This document shows, piece by piece, positions 11,013 to 22,900 of a stretch of DNA of 64,000 bases. Source of the stretch: Campylorhamphus procurvoides (taxonomy: Eukaryota; Chordata; Aves; Passeriformes; Dendrocolaptidae); contig WBMV01004771.1 of NCBI GenBank assembly GCA_013396655.1, positions 1 to 64,000 on the forward strand, in the 5' to 3' direction. Under the pieces are notes generated by a model. It ran no database searches and was not told the origin of the DNA. It saw nothing but the letters and a program-made list of their open reading frames with translations. Numbering within the stretch: position 1 is the first letter of the stretch; each line of letters begins with the position of its first letter. Made by a program: the position numbers and the translations under genes.

Positions 11013-11527
11013 TGTTGGGATACGCTCAGCATGACAAGACATGCGGGAGATAGCGGAACAAAGAAAGATCAGGAAAAAACACCATTTAATGAAACACCAA
11101 AATAATCCATGGACTGATGAGTTTAAAAAAGTTTTATTGTTCTAATAGTATAGGCGGGTACCTGTTGCACTAGAATAGGAATAAGTACTTTGTAACGTTA
11201 AAATGTTCTGATTGGTTGATGCATCCCTAGTTACAATGTTCTGATTGGTCAATCTATCCCTAAACTCCATTGGCTGGCCAGTGGTGCACTGCACCACCAC
11301 CTTATAAGGCTAGCCACCCCCCCAGTTTTCCCTTATTTGTCACAATCCCTCCCTTCCTTTCCTTTTGTGTCATGTTATGCTCAAGCTCCGCCCAGGACTC
11401 CTCCCAAGTTCCAGAACCCTCCATCCCGTCCCTATATAAGTCCCATGCGCCCCTAATAAAGTGTCCATTCCTGCTTCACCCTAATCGGAGTGGATTGTCC
11501 TTTTTTCCCTTTTATGTAACGGTGACA
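11013..11527 (+). mobile_element. Solo LTR (class II/ERVK-like), 515 bp with 6-bp target duplication
   Basis: The element starts TGTTGGGATACG and ends GGTGACA, with the TG..CA ends of a retroviral LTR. It is flanked by perfect TAGGAC duplications. Inside are two CCAAT-type units ('gttctgattggt' near 11206 and 11240), a 'tatataag' TATA box near 11433 and an AATAAA at about 11455. These are in the order enhancer, promoter, poly(A), so transcription would be plus. No internal genes remain, so it arose by LTR-LTR recombination. A 6-bp duplication fits class II avian ERVs. The perfect duplication suggests a fairly recent insertion. Confidence 0.9.
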
Positions 11528-11638
11528 TAGGACCAAGCTTTAGCTTTTGGTCAGCACTGAAGGGGTCAGGCAGTTGGATGAGATGATCATTGTACGTCAC
11601 TTCCAGTTGAAATACTCTAGCCTGTTCTGGTTCTGGGG
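11528..11638 (+). repeat. CR1 LINE 3' tail, right of the solo LTR
   Basis: It begins with the right TAGGAC copy. It contains the CR1 end phrase 'cagttggatgagatgatcat', then 'cacttccagttgaaatactc' and the short 'ctgttctggttctgg' tail units. It is contiguous with the 10600-11012 piece once the LTR is removed. Confidence 0.8.
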
Positions 11639-14557
11639 CTGGCTGGAGGGCTGCAGGGTCCCATCTGTGCCATTGCAAAGCTCAGTGAAGCCCCAGCACT
11701 CTCTGGAGGAAAAGCCTTGTGATGGGTATGAAAGGCGTATGCAAAATACAGCACGTGGCCACCACCTCCTAAAGAGCTGAGACATGATGACGACTCAGCA
11801 GCCAGTGTTGCCTGTTCTCGTTATAACCTCAAGTGACCCTGGCTGAACCATCTGCACATATCCATTGCAGCACTTCTGTATGAGCGTCACAGAACCCATG
11901 AATGAACTTCAAGAGATAATGAATGAGAGTGAAATCAGTTTTATTTACAATAATATCAGCTATTCAGTATATTGCCCTGAGGTTTGCTGGACTTATTGCG
12001 CTAGGGGAGGGGAGGATTTCTGACACTCTGCTGGGGTCTCTCAGGACACTTCCCTCTCTTCAACAGAGACATCAGTAGGGGACCCCTAAGTGTTCAGTGA
12101 TGTGAGTATTGGGGTCCTGACATGCACCCTGAAAATGGTGCTGCAGGATGAGAACACAGCAGGAGTGGGCAGAGACAAGCAGTACAGAAAGGGCATTGGA
12201 TTGCTTGCTGAAGTTTCAATGTCTAATATTAGCCGCAGGTCATATACTTCAGGAGTCCTTTCAAGAAGGACAGGGATCTTAGGATAGCTTTCCTGTCTGT
12301 AATCCCCTGGAGCAGCACACTCAATAGCAGGCCTTTGAGGCTTGTAACCCAAAGCCTGCCAGGCTGCACAGGGAGGACAAATGGCTCTTGGCTACTTTGG
12401 TCTGTACTTAAAATAGGAACAAAGCTGCTCCCATGTGCCTCCCCACATATCCAGGGAGAGGGAGTTGCACAGCATCTGAGAGTGCCCATGGTGTCTGCAG
12501 CTCTCTTTTTCTATTATACTTACTAAGTTGTAACTTTGGCCCAAGATACTGAACTTTGGCAGTAAGCAATAAGCTACTTTCTCCACACGCTCAAGGTTGT
12601 AAGGATACCCAAGGACAACCAATTCAGGCTGATACATGGCATGAAAAATGTGTGAGGCAGTGCAGCAGATGCCAGCAGCAGAAGCAGGTAAGTGGACTGC
12701 AATAAGCAGCAGGATGTCCTGTCTCTGTATAGAGCACCTGGGGCCTCTCTATCATCCTAAACATTAGAGCTGAGAAACCAAATGACACATTAAGGGTAGA
12801 CAATGGTGCCCAAAGTTTGGAGTAGGGGTGGCAGTGGGAAGGAGAGAAAGTGGAGCTGTGTCAATGGGCATCATCTGTCCCTGCAGGATTTAGGGCAGAG
12901 GCCAGGTAGCAGATAGCTGCTGAGAGACAGATAAATGAGAAGGACCCAATGTTCCCAAATAAAAAATTCTGCATCAGACTTGAAACAAATGAAGAAACTG
13001 AATGACGCAGAGGTCAGAATGGTCTGAGTGAGAAAAGAGGAAGCAGATAAACCAAAATATCTGTACAATGCTAGTAATGGTGAGCTGCTTATTATCTTCC
13101 CAGGAAATAGTGTGATTAATAGTAACAGAATCTCTTGGGATGGTATTGACCCTCAAAAAGGAGCTGTTATTACAGGAAATTCATAGAAGACACTGCTTTT
13201 ACAGAAAAGAACATTGGTGGATGGAGAAAGACCTAGAAGGTTTTCAAATGTATGTAATATCTTCCTAATCAAGACATTCCTTAAATCCACCCATTTCAGG
13301 GTAACTAAGAAGGCAGATATCTGTTCAAAGTACTCCAAGCACACTGTGTTTAGGAGGGTATGCCATTTGTAAAGGTGCTGTAGGTAAGACTAGGCTCTTG
13401 CTGCTGTAATGTGCAGCCTCCAATAGCATTCAGAGAACGAGTCTCTGTGCCACTGACTTGTGCAGTCTATTGCATTACTGCAGCACATTTTCTTGAACTG
13501 CAAACACTGCTGGACTTCTACTGGTGTACCTTAGTATTGTAATACCCAATGCACCACTGGCCACAATTAATGCCAAAACTGTGCTGAATCCAGTGGAGTA
13601 AGCAAGCAGATGTGAAGGTGCCTAGATGGAGCTGGAATTCATAGTCTACAAAAGGAGTTGACAGCAGACTTGGAACAGAGATACCTGCTTTCTGTGAAGA
13701 CAGTGAGGATTTATTTTGAATGACCTGGCTTAGCTTATGACACAAAGGCTTTAAGACTCCTCAGCCTCTCAGGGCTGGTAGTGTTGGTGTGAGTAATGTC
13801 ACTGCTTCAGAACAAGAGTATTCCTAGAAAGGAGGTTTGGTGCAATTAATCATAGTTGGGGTCCTCTTGAGAAGCATCAGTGAAGTGTTGGCCATGGTAT
13901 CTACTCCCTGACACCCTCACTGCTGGACCATAACCACATGCCTCACCATGATCTAGAGGAGAGCCAGTTTCTGAATTTGTCTGCTACTAATGATTCTTTC
14001 CAAATTCCCAGCTTTCTCTGCTCTGAAAAAGAGCTACAAAGTGATAATGGGAGGGCATGTTCAAAATTACAGTCCTGTTAGGAACAGCATCTTGTAAGAC
14101 TTCAGGTGCAAATAGTTGCATTACTCTTCCCTGAAGTACCTGTGCAGTTCCAGTTAGACACCGTCTCACAGCATTCTCTCTTAAGACCTGATGAATTGCA
14201 ATATCTACTGAAGGCAGCCTCCACCTTTTCTCACATACAGAATCTCTTTCAGGAGTAGATGAACTAAACCCATGAAAATGCTGTGTCTTGATCTTGAATT
14301 ATAATGGCTTTTGGATCCTTAGGATTGAGAGGTGCATGAATAAGACAGTAGGATGAAGTGTCATGAGAGCCACAACTCAAGAGTGACTTAAATGCAAGAG
14401 TCCAACTATTGTTGCTGGGGAGATGAACCAGTAAGGTTGCAGCCCCCAGCAGCTCTGCCCAACATCATGTGCCACAGTAGGCAGGAGCATTCACTCACCA
14501 TCACTGGTCCTGGGCACAACCAGTTCTGTTCTTACCAGTGCTCAGTTCTGTTTGGAA
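11639..14557. other. Intergenic stretch, nothing recognised
   Basis: No exon, domain or repeat family is recognisable. Open frames are under 90 codons and show no protein-like signature. Confidence 0.5.
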
Positions 14558-15030
14558 TTTCATAGAATCACAGAATGGCTTGGTTTGGAAGAGCCCTTAC
14601 AGCTCTTTCCAATGCCCTGCCATAGGCAGGGACACTTCCCACTAGACCAGGTTGTTCCAAGCTCCATCCAACATGACCTTGAACACTTCCAGGGATGGGG
14701 CAGCCACAGCTGCTCTGGTCAACCTGTGCCAGGGCCTCCTCACCCTCTGAATAAAGAATTTCTTGCCAATATCCCATCTAACCCTGCCCTCTGTCAGTTT
14801 GAAGCTATTCCACTTTGCCCTCTCTCTCCAAGCCCTTGACCCCACTGCCTCTCCAGCTCTTCTGGCCCCCCTTTAGTCACTGGAAGGGGATCTAAGATCT
14901 CCCTGGATCCTTCTCTATGCTGAACTGAGTTTGGTTTCCTACTGGGTGTGGAGGACTCCATTTCCCCACTCGAGGGTGCTGTTCTCATCAACAAAGGTCA
15001 CCCCTCAGGTTTTCCAGTGCCCAGCACCAC
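14558..15030 (-). repeat. CR1 LINE 3' end, minus strand
   Basis: It starts with the reverse of the CR1 tail ('catagaatcacagaatggct'), followed by 'ggtttggaagagcccttaca', 'accaggttgttccaagctcc' and 'gaacacttccagggatgggg'. It then runs into the 'ctctccagctcttctggccc' part of the CR1 3' region. It is a typical 5'-truncated copy. Confidence 0.85.
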
Positions 15031-16449
15031 ACCCGAGAGGTCATAGCCAAACTGGCCATGAGGCTCCCCCACAACTTCATCTAGACTTGCTGAATAGTAC
15101 CTCAAATCCTAATTATTTAATGAAACTGTTGAAGATGCCTGATAGCTAGAGACTATGTCTCTAGACTGTGTGCATCTTTTCAGAACCTTTGGATATCTCA
15201 AGGTACAAATCCCAGAAAGACTGGTACCTTTCATGGCTTCAAGAGAGCACTCTGCAGAGGGATTAAGAGGCAATATTCAGCACTCGTAGTTTCAAACTCA
15301 TCATGATTTTTAGGACTACTGAGGCATGCAGGGCTACAACTTCTCACCAAGGCTCTGTGCTCTGAGCTGCTTTGCTGTGTGGAGCCAGGCAGGTTTGGGC
15401 TGGGCTGTGGTGCTGCTGTGGGTCTGTGAGCTGGGGACCCTCTGGTGATCACACAGAGGCAGATCCTCTTAAGTGACAGGGCTCAGGTCACACATCTGTA
15501 ACTGAGAGAGTCACAGCGAACCCGAGGCAAACAAGAGGTAAACAACACCCCGAGAACCTTTCTTTGTTCCAGGGGTCTTAGATGGTTTTGTTTCAGCTAT
15601 TGCATATACTGAGATGAGCAGGCTTTTGCTCATGGAAATCGCAATCCCAATTTTTTTGAAGTCATTGGGAGTTTTCATTGACATCAGTGGTCTTTGGATC
15701 AGCCCCAGAAAAGGTGTCTTTATAAATACAGGCACTGCAGATCAAGCAGTGGTTTAAGTTGGTCTCAGTGATGCCACAAAATGAGGCACTAGATGACAAC
15801 CTATTTGTAGGAACACCAGGGACTCCTGAGGCTATCATCCCACCAGAGTTTCCTGACAGGATTGCAACCCCAGGGCAAATATATTTCCTGATACATTTAC
15901 GCACTGACTGATCTGTGGCAAACTGGCTCCTGTAGCAGAAAGTGCTTACAAGTCATAGATCTGCTACCAGCTGGGCTATGTGCTGCTTCATGGGAACGGA
16001 GCAGGTGGACTCAAATGTGTAAACAAGAAAACTATTAAGAAATCACTGTATTCATGTTAAAATTGTCCACATTTCTGTCTGCACAGGTATTTATAACCAT
16101 GCTCATCATAACTGTGCTGACTGCAGCTTTAGAAAAGCCTGGCAAGCAAGATAATGGACAGCATTTTAGTGAAACGATGGAACAGGCTTAAGTGCTTTAA
16201 GAACGCATTATAGTGCAGTAGCAGCCCGCAGCATCTGCACTCCCAGGGCTTGTGAGCAAGAATGACGAGGTGGAATTTTTTTGCCTGCGTAGGACAGAAT
16301 AGACCATCTTAAGAACGTTTTTTCCTGGCTTTAAAATCTGCACAGTTGCACTGCAATGATTCCAAAGCCATGGTCCACAGCAGTAGCACTTTCTCCTTGT
16401 TTTGACTGAAATAACAAGTAGTGCTTTAACCGGTTTTTCACGTAAAGAC
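15031..16449. other. Intergenic stretch, nothing recognised
   Basis: No gene or classified repeat was seen on either strand. Confidence 0.5.
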
Positions 16450-16936
16450 CAACTGCAGTTTGCTGGAGACGCTCAGGGATCACCATGCCGGGACCTCCCT
16501 GCGAGGCTGCCCTGAGGCAGGGCGGGGAAGGGCAGGNGGCACAGCCCTGAGGGCAGAGCCGGGGGGGATCCCGGGGGGGATCCCGGGGCACAGCCCTGAG
16601 GGCAGAGCCCGCGGCGGGGACGGGGGGGTCGCCTTTACCGCTTGGCATGAAAAACAATGGAACTGAGGGAAGATTTTCCTGCCGGCGGTGAAAACTTTCC
16701 CGGAGAAATGGGCGGCAAAGCTGGCCAGGGGGCTGAGAGAGTTCATTCGTGATTCGGATCGTTTTTGGAAAGGTTTGCACAGTGATCAAAATTCAAGCAG
16801 GATAAAGGCAAAAGAGTTAATCATCTTAGACTGGAGTTGCCTAAAACCTCAAATCAGATGCTTGACATTAAATTCTGCTTCTGTAATCGTTTAAAGCCAG
16901 ACTGGCTGACAGGTTTTAGGAGGCGTGGGCAGCGGG
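16450..16936 (+). promoter_or_regulatory. CpG-rich, GC-rich spot; candidate CERS4 promoter and first noncoding exon
   Basis: About 300 bases here are far richer in G+C and in CpG than anything around them. Many CG dinucleotides fall between 16550 and 16780, for example 'cccgcggcggggacggg' and 'ctgccggcgg'. A strong donor-like 'gcgggGTAAGAG' lies at 16933-16941. The first CERS4 coding exon starts one base before its ATG, so an upstream noncoding exon must exist. This is the best-looking CpG cluster upstream on the same strand. The link to CERS4, 15.6 kb away, is inference only. The one ambiguous base (16537) is here. Confidence 0.4.
16538..16609 (+). repeat. Tandem duplication, 49-bp period, in GC-rich DNA
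   Basis: A 23-base unit beginning GGCACAGCCCTGAGGGCAG occurs at 16538-16560 and again, identical, at 16587-16609. Between the copies, 'gggggatccc' is itself repeated. The N at 16537 borders the first copy, so copy number may be misassembled. Confidence 0.85.
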
Positions 16937-19900
16937 GTAAGAGTGAAAGTGTCAGGGCATGAGGGGAGGGTTTCCGAACAGACAGCCTTTAATTTGCAGT
17001 CAGACAGCTCTATCTTAGCTCTCCAGGTTGGAAAATGCCTCTTTACCCATTTACCAGCGTCTAAAAGTAATTCCTCGTTTTGCAAATGTAATGTGGACTT
17101 TTGTGAGATAAGTTTTGCCAAAGGCAGGTGGGCGGTGTGTGTGAGGGGACACACGTGGTGAGGTTTGCCCTCTGAAGGAGCCAACCTCTTCTTCGGCCCC
17201 AGGGAAACTGGGGTGAGACCTAAGACTGAGCTGGTTATTGATGAATCTACAAACTTAGGTTTATCAAGAGAGTCATGGGATTTAAATGTGCAGAGGAACT
17301 TTTTCCCCGTTTCTACTTAAATAAATAAATAGATAAATAGGAAGCTCTTGTTAGTCTGGGATTTTTATGTTGGAAGAGACTTTGTGAGATGCTTGTATTC
17401 AGAGCAGCAAAGAAGCTGTCAAAATTGAAAAGTGCATCTTATGTTAAGTGTTTTTTTGCTGAGAATCAAAGTTGCTGAGTGAGGAATCACCTGATCTGGG
17501 TTATTAGCTGTTACAATCTGGTGAAATTCATACATAGTATTAATTTTTTTAATCTAATTCCCATCTCATGTCAGAGTTATGTTAAGGAGATAAGAGTCAT
17601 CTCAGTTTGGTTGCTACTTCCAGGCTGGAAAGAGAACAAATACCTGCAATGAAAAATTATTGTTGCCTAGTCCTTTTTTTACAGTCCACCAAAATTCACA
17701 GAAAGAGGTTTATTTTTGCTATCTGTCACACTGGTAACTTGGAGAGACTTGGCTTCTCTCTTCACATATGGCAAAGATTAGATTCCTGCTGCCAACCCTA
17801 CAGGCTGTGCTTGAGGAACTAATTCTGTATTTCAGCTCTAATCAAAATAAAAACTCTTCTGAATTGGTGCCCTTGTCCTGTGCCATTGGAAAGCATCTGG
17901 GGAGACCCTGCTATGCTGAGAGAGAAAGATACTGATGATGCTTTGGGGTGTCTAAACTATTTGCTCTTGCCTCCTGAGTCTGCCTGGGGACACCAGCCTG
18001 TCTGAACTCCGAAGACCCGAGGTTGTGTATTCTTGCAGACATCATAACAGGCTTAAAAGTCCAGTTTTCTGGTATGCACTTTTTGGGCAGAAATAGAGCT
18101 AAAGAAAGCTTCTTTTAAAACTTCTCCACTTGATGGAGTTCCTTTTCTTCTCTTCATAAGGTCACCAGATTGATGGAGGGCATTTTTATTGGGGTTTTGA
18201 ACACTGTTTACAGTTTTCTGACATCCTTTTGGTTGCAGAACTTAAATGGTGGCTGGTCTGAAGGAGAGCACAAACTCTAGAAAGTCAGTATTTTGGCAAC
18301 AGCCAATCTTTTACAGACCTGGCAGCATCCAATCAACACAAAAGCAATTGTATCAGGCATTCCTGCACTTCAGAATTTTTCTGAAAGGCAGCTGATGAGG
18401 ATATTTGATTATATTCATGAGACAGAGTGCTCAAAAAGCAAAAGTTGTCAGGAAAGTCTGATTGCTTTCTCTTCTTCGAGATATATGTCAAGAAGATTAA
18501 TATTGGTTTTCTAAATTTTTATTGTATTATAATTCCAACTTCTGTAATATCCTAAACTCTGCCCTCCACAGCTTTTGGGGGAAAATTGCTTTTGGGCTAA
18601 TAGATTTAGCCGATTTTTTTTTCTGACATGCTTATGGCAGAGAACAATACTTCACACGCCAGGGAAGGAAGCAAAAGCCTCTGCAGATCACTCATTTTAG
18701 AATTCCCTGAATCTAGGAAGTAGCCTTTGTGGGCTCAATACACAAAAATCAAACTGCAAAACAGCTATTTATGCTTGTGAATAGTGACTATGGTAAAGGT
18801 GTGTTTAGTCAATACAACTTCAGGTGACAAGGCTACAGCCATCTGGGTGCACACCTGAGCTGTCACTCATTTTCTTCCAAGGCAGTTCCAAGGTAGAAGT
18901 CCATGGGACTTCTCTTTCTGGAGAGCACTACGCACTGAACTAATACAAACGAGTTGGGTTTGTGACCTGTGCTTGCAGCAGATCCAGGCTCATAGCATGC
19001 CATAATGGCTGGGTTGCCACCTGTTAAGGTGATGATGATCTGTCCAGACTTTGCAATCAGCTGTTGTACATGAAAGATCCCTCAGGGAACCTTCAGATCC
19101 TAATCCATAGTCAATTTCTCTGTAAGAGGGTAAAATGCAGCTAGAATGTTTTTGTACACTACTTTTTCAAGGTCTCAGATGAGTAGGGGAAAGTCCTATA
19201 AGCTTTCTATTCACCTCTGAGAGAAATAGGGGAGAAACACAGGCACAGTGTTTGAAGTGATGCAAAGGGTCCCTGCAAGTTAGTTGTGTTATGTACATGC
19301 AGAAATTGCTTTGGCCTGCATATATCATATATTTAGGCTTAATTTTCTGTTGGTTTTTTTTCAGGTTTCTTTTGCAGGGGCCAGCAAGGACTTGATGACA
19401 TGAATCCAGATATTTCCAGGTATGATGTAGCAGTTGGACATTTGGAGCTCAGTGAAGGTACAGTTTGATCAACTTGAGCTGCATTTCTGTTGAGAGAAGT
19501 ACCATCTTTGCCTGCCCCAGGCTGCTTGTGATTTTCCCTTGTACCTTGAGCCTGCACAAGTGATTTTGAAGCCAGGCAGTGAATTGCACTGAGGAACTGG
19601 CATGGCATAAAATCACCCCCAAGTAAAAAGGAAGAAAAGTTTATTTCAACCAGAATCTTTTTCTCAGCCTGATCCTCTGTGAGGCCTCACAAATTCTCCT
19701 GTGGAGCATGGGAAGGCAGTGGCAGTGAAGTGGGAAAGATGGTCAGGAAATGATGGAGGCCAGAGTCCAGTCTTTGATGATTCTGTTGGTTTACAATGGC
19801 TCTAAGGTATAAGGAACCTGTCTCAGAAGGGGAATCTTCACACTGAAAAGAGCAGCAGTTTCATTCTAAGGATTGTAGTGGATCTCTCCACCCTTTGATA

Positions 19901-22900
19901 TAATCTTAAAGGAAACACATCTGTTTCTTTCAGCACTGTGATCGCCTGTGCTCCTGTCCTGGGCTTTGTTCAGGTGAAGGCAAGCTTAGGAGAAAGGAGA
20001 TTATAGAATCTCAAAGGACTAACATGCACAAGTCAAAACAAATAGTCCATCTTTATTTTCTTTACTGTGTGGTATTAGTACTTGTTCTCTGAAATGCTGA
20101 AAATTGAGTCTTTATCTCACAGCACTGTCTGGAAAATCTCATTTGTTTAAATTTAAACTCACTGTATGTATCCAGACATAATATGACATAAAAAGGACAC
20201 ACTAAAATCCAATGTAAAGAGGGGTGTGCAATTTTGAACAGCCTTCACTTTAGCTGTGAATTTAAAGCCTGTTGATAAGAACAAAAGTGTCATAAAGGTT
20301 TCCGGAGTCAGGATTGCTTATTGTGCTCTGTGTTTTATCTCCTGCTTGTATTTCTAATGTCTGTTCCAGGTTTCTTCCCTGTAGGAGAAAAGCCATGCTT
20401 TCACCTAAAGGAAAAGGGGAAACTAAAAGTCTTTATCTGATACAAGAACTTACTTAAAAATAGATTCCTCTTCAGAAAATCAAAATCTTATAATTATCTC
20501 CTACTACTAAAATTAATTATCCTATTTCTAGTAAATATTAATAGAGTAATTGAACACTTCAATCAAATACATCACAGGTTTAGAATTTATAGCACCATTT
20601 CATTGCATTGCCACACTGCAGATTGTGTGGTAAAAGCTCCAGTTTACAGAGTCCCAAGAGCTGGAGTAAACCTGATAGAAGGTGTACAGGAAACTCTGCC
20701 AGGAGCTGGGGCACTGTCCCCTGCCCCACAGCATGGCCAGGGCATGCACAGCACAGGCTCTGGTTCCGTTCTGTTGGGGGATCAGTTCCAGGAGCTGAAG
20801 CCCAGCCCAGATTGGGCTCTGGTGCAAATCTGCCATGAAGGACTGTCAGGTGCAAAGCTCTCCACTGGATGCATCATGGCCATCAAAGAAGCAGACAGAG
20901 CTCCTCTCCTTGGGCATGCCCTGCGCTCATGGTGTGACTCAGTGGTCCTGGTCTCACACCCTGACCTTCTAGCTGTGGGCTGTGTTCCACCTTAACCAGG
21001 TGTCTCCAAGTCTGCATTCCACGCCCTTGACCACCACCCTTATTCAAGTAAATGTTTGCATTTTATTTTGGGTCTCCACTGTCTGCGTGTATTCACCTTT
21101 AGTATATCTGTACTGAAGTTTTCATATTTAAGTCTACTGGCGTTCCATGGCAGGTTCTTCTTAAGTTAAAAGAAAACAAATGTCATTGTTTTCCCAGTTT
21201 TGAACATCCATTGAAGACTCTCCTGTTGGGCATAATTTCTGTGGTGTATTCATCTTTACTGAGGAGTACACCTCAGCATGTTTGTCCAGAACTACACAGC
21301 AATGTCGAGAATCCAGTGCATGTTTCCAACTCCTTTTCCAATATGTTTTAGTTTTAATTAATTCAAGAGTAGTTTTCATTTGGGAAATACAGGAAATACA
21401 TTCAAAGAGGACCAATGGCTGCAATTCCATTAACTTTGAGACTGAGTCAGCTTTTACCAAAACTGTTTTTGATAATAACTAGTTTCTTTGTTTTGAAAGT
21501 CAGTTCCAAAAATAAAGAAATTCTTCAAATACTTTGCTTTGTGAGGTTGCTGCACTGGTGGCCACAGGTATGACATATGCCTTCTAACCCAACAGCTGCC
21601 AAGTTTTGAATCAAAACAGATAAGGAAAAATAAATTGTGAAAGATGTAAACTATAGGATGTGTTCAGATTTTTTTTAATAAGCAGTGTTATTTTTTACCC
21701 CTGGGGTACTGTAAGAGCTTTTGGGGCAGTGGCTTCCTTATTGCTCATCTGCCTGTCTTCATACATGTGTGAAAGGTCTTTCTGCAGGGTTTGAAAGATG
21801 ATTTGTCAGAGTTCGTGTTTAATGTTATCAAAGAAAATATCAGAGGAATTTTTCTGTTTAGAGATGATACTGAAGTAAAAGCATGAAAGCAGAATTCCCA
21901 AAATAATCATTTCTCTATGACTTTTCTTGTAAAGTTATTTGTGGTGAATTGAAGCAAGGAGAGAGTGACCCTTCATATCTGTATTTTAAAAATAAACCCT
22001 GATCTCAGGCAGTATGAATCAGGGCTGTGCTGCAGGAGCCAGAGGTGCTGACGGTGTGCCCAGGAATCCAAATGGCTGGGGCTGGCACTGGCTGTGCTCG
22101 AGGCTGTGTCTGCTGCCTCTGTGGCCAGTGTGGGCCGACAGGGCAGAACTGCTGGCTGCACATAAATTAGTATCTGTATTGCAGAAGGATTGGCCCAATG
22201 TGGAAGAAACGTGGGGTGAGAGTTCTCTCTTAGATCTGCTCAGTCCTGCAGCAAATGCAGGGACTCATGAGCAGCAGAACAGAACAATTCCAGATTAAGG
22301 AGTGACTGTGTTTGTCAGGAGAAGACCAAGACCTGGACTGAGCAGTCTGAATAAATGCTGTCTGCATCTGACTGAATCGCTCCTTAAAATGGTCTCATTG
22401 TAAATTTGGTTAAGCCATTCCATAATGCCAGAATTGCTGGATAAATAGAACAGTGTAGTTGCAGCTTTCAAATCTTGACAAGAAATACATCATCTTGTTG
22501 ATGCAATAGGTAAAGCTCCATTGGAGGCAGGTTCTCTTCATGTTAGACATTATTCCAGCAAAGAACAGAGGGTAGTGCCTGTGGAAAGAACTGTAGTTTT
22601 ACATTCTGCTTTTTAAGCTGCCCATATTATAGGGCTTTTAAGTTATCTGTGCTAATGAAGAATAATTCATATTCAGAATTGTTTTTAAATGACCATCATC
22701 ATATGATAGATTGCATTACTCATTAAGCAGTAATGCTTGAGAAAAGGGAGTCTCAATTCTTTTAATCTTGGAGAAGAAATCTTTCAATCAGTTGCTGTCT
22801 CTTTCTCAATGTTTCTAACCTGTTTTGCTTTTGCAATCATGTTGGGAATGTAGATGTTGTTCTCAGACAAGGTTTTGTGTCTTGAAATGAAAAAATCATG

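Noticed and set aside
20603..20995. 130-codon plus frame
   Set aside because: No domain, no splice context and no codon signature. The minus strand is open over the same bases, as expected from composition.
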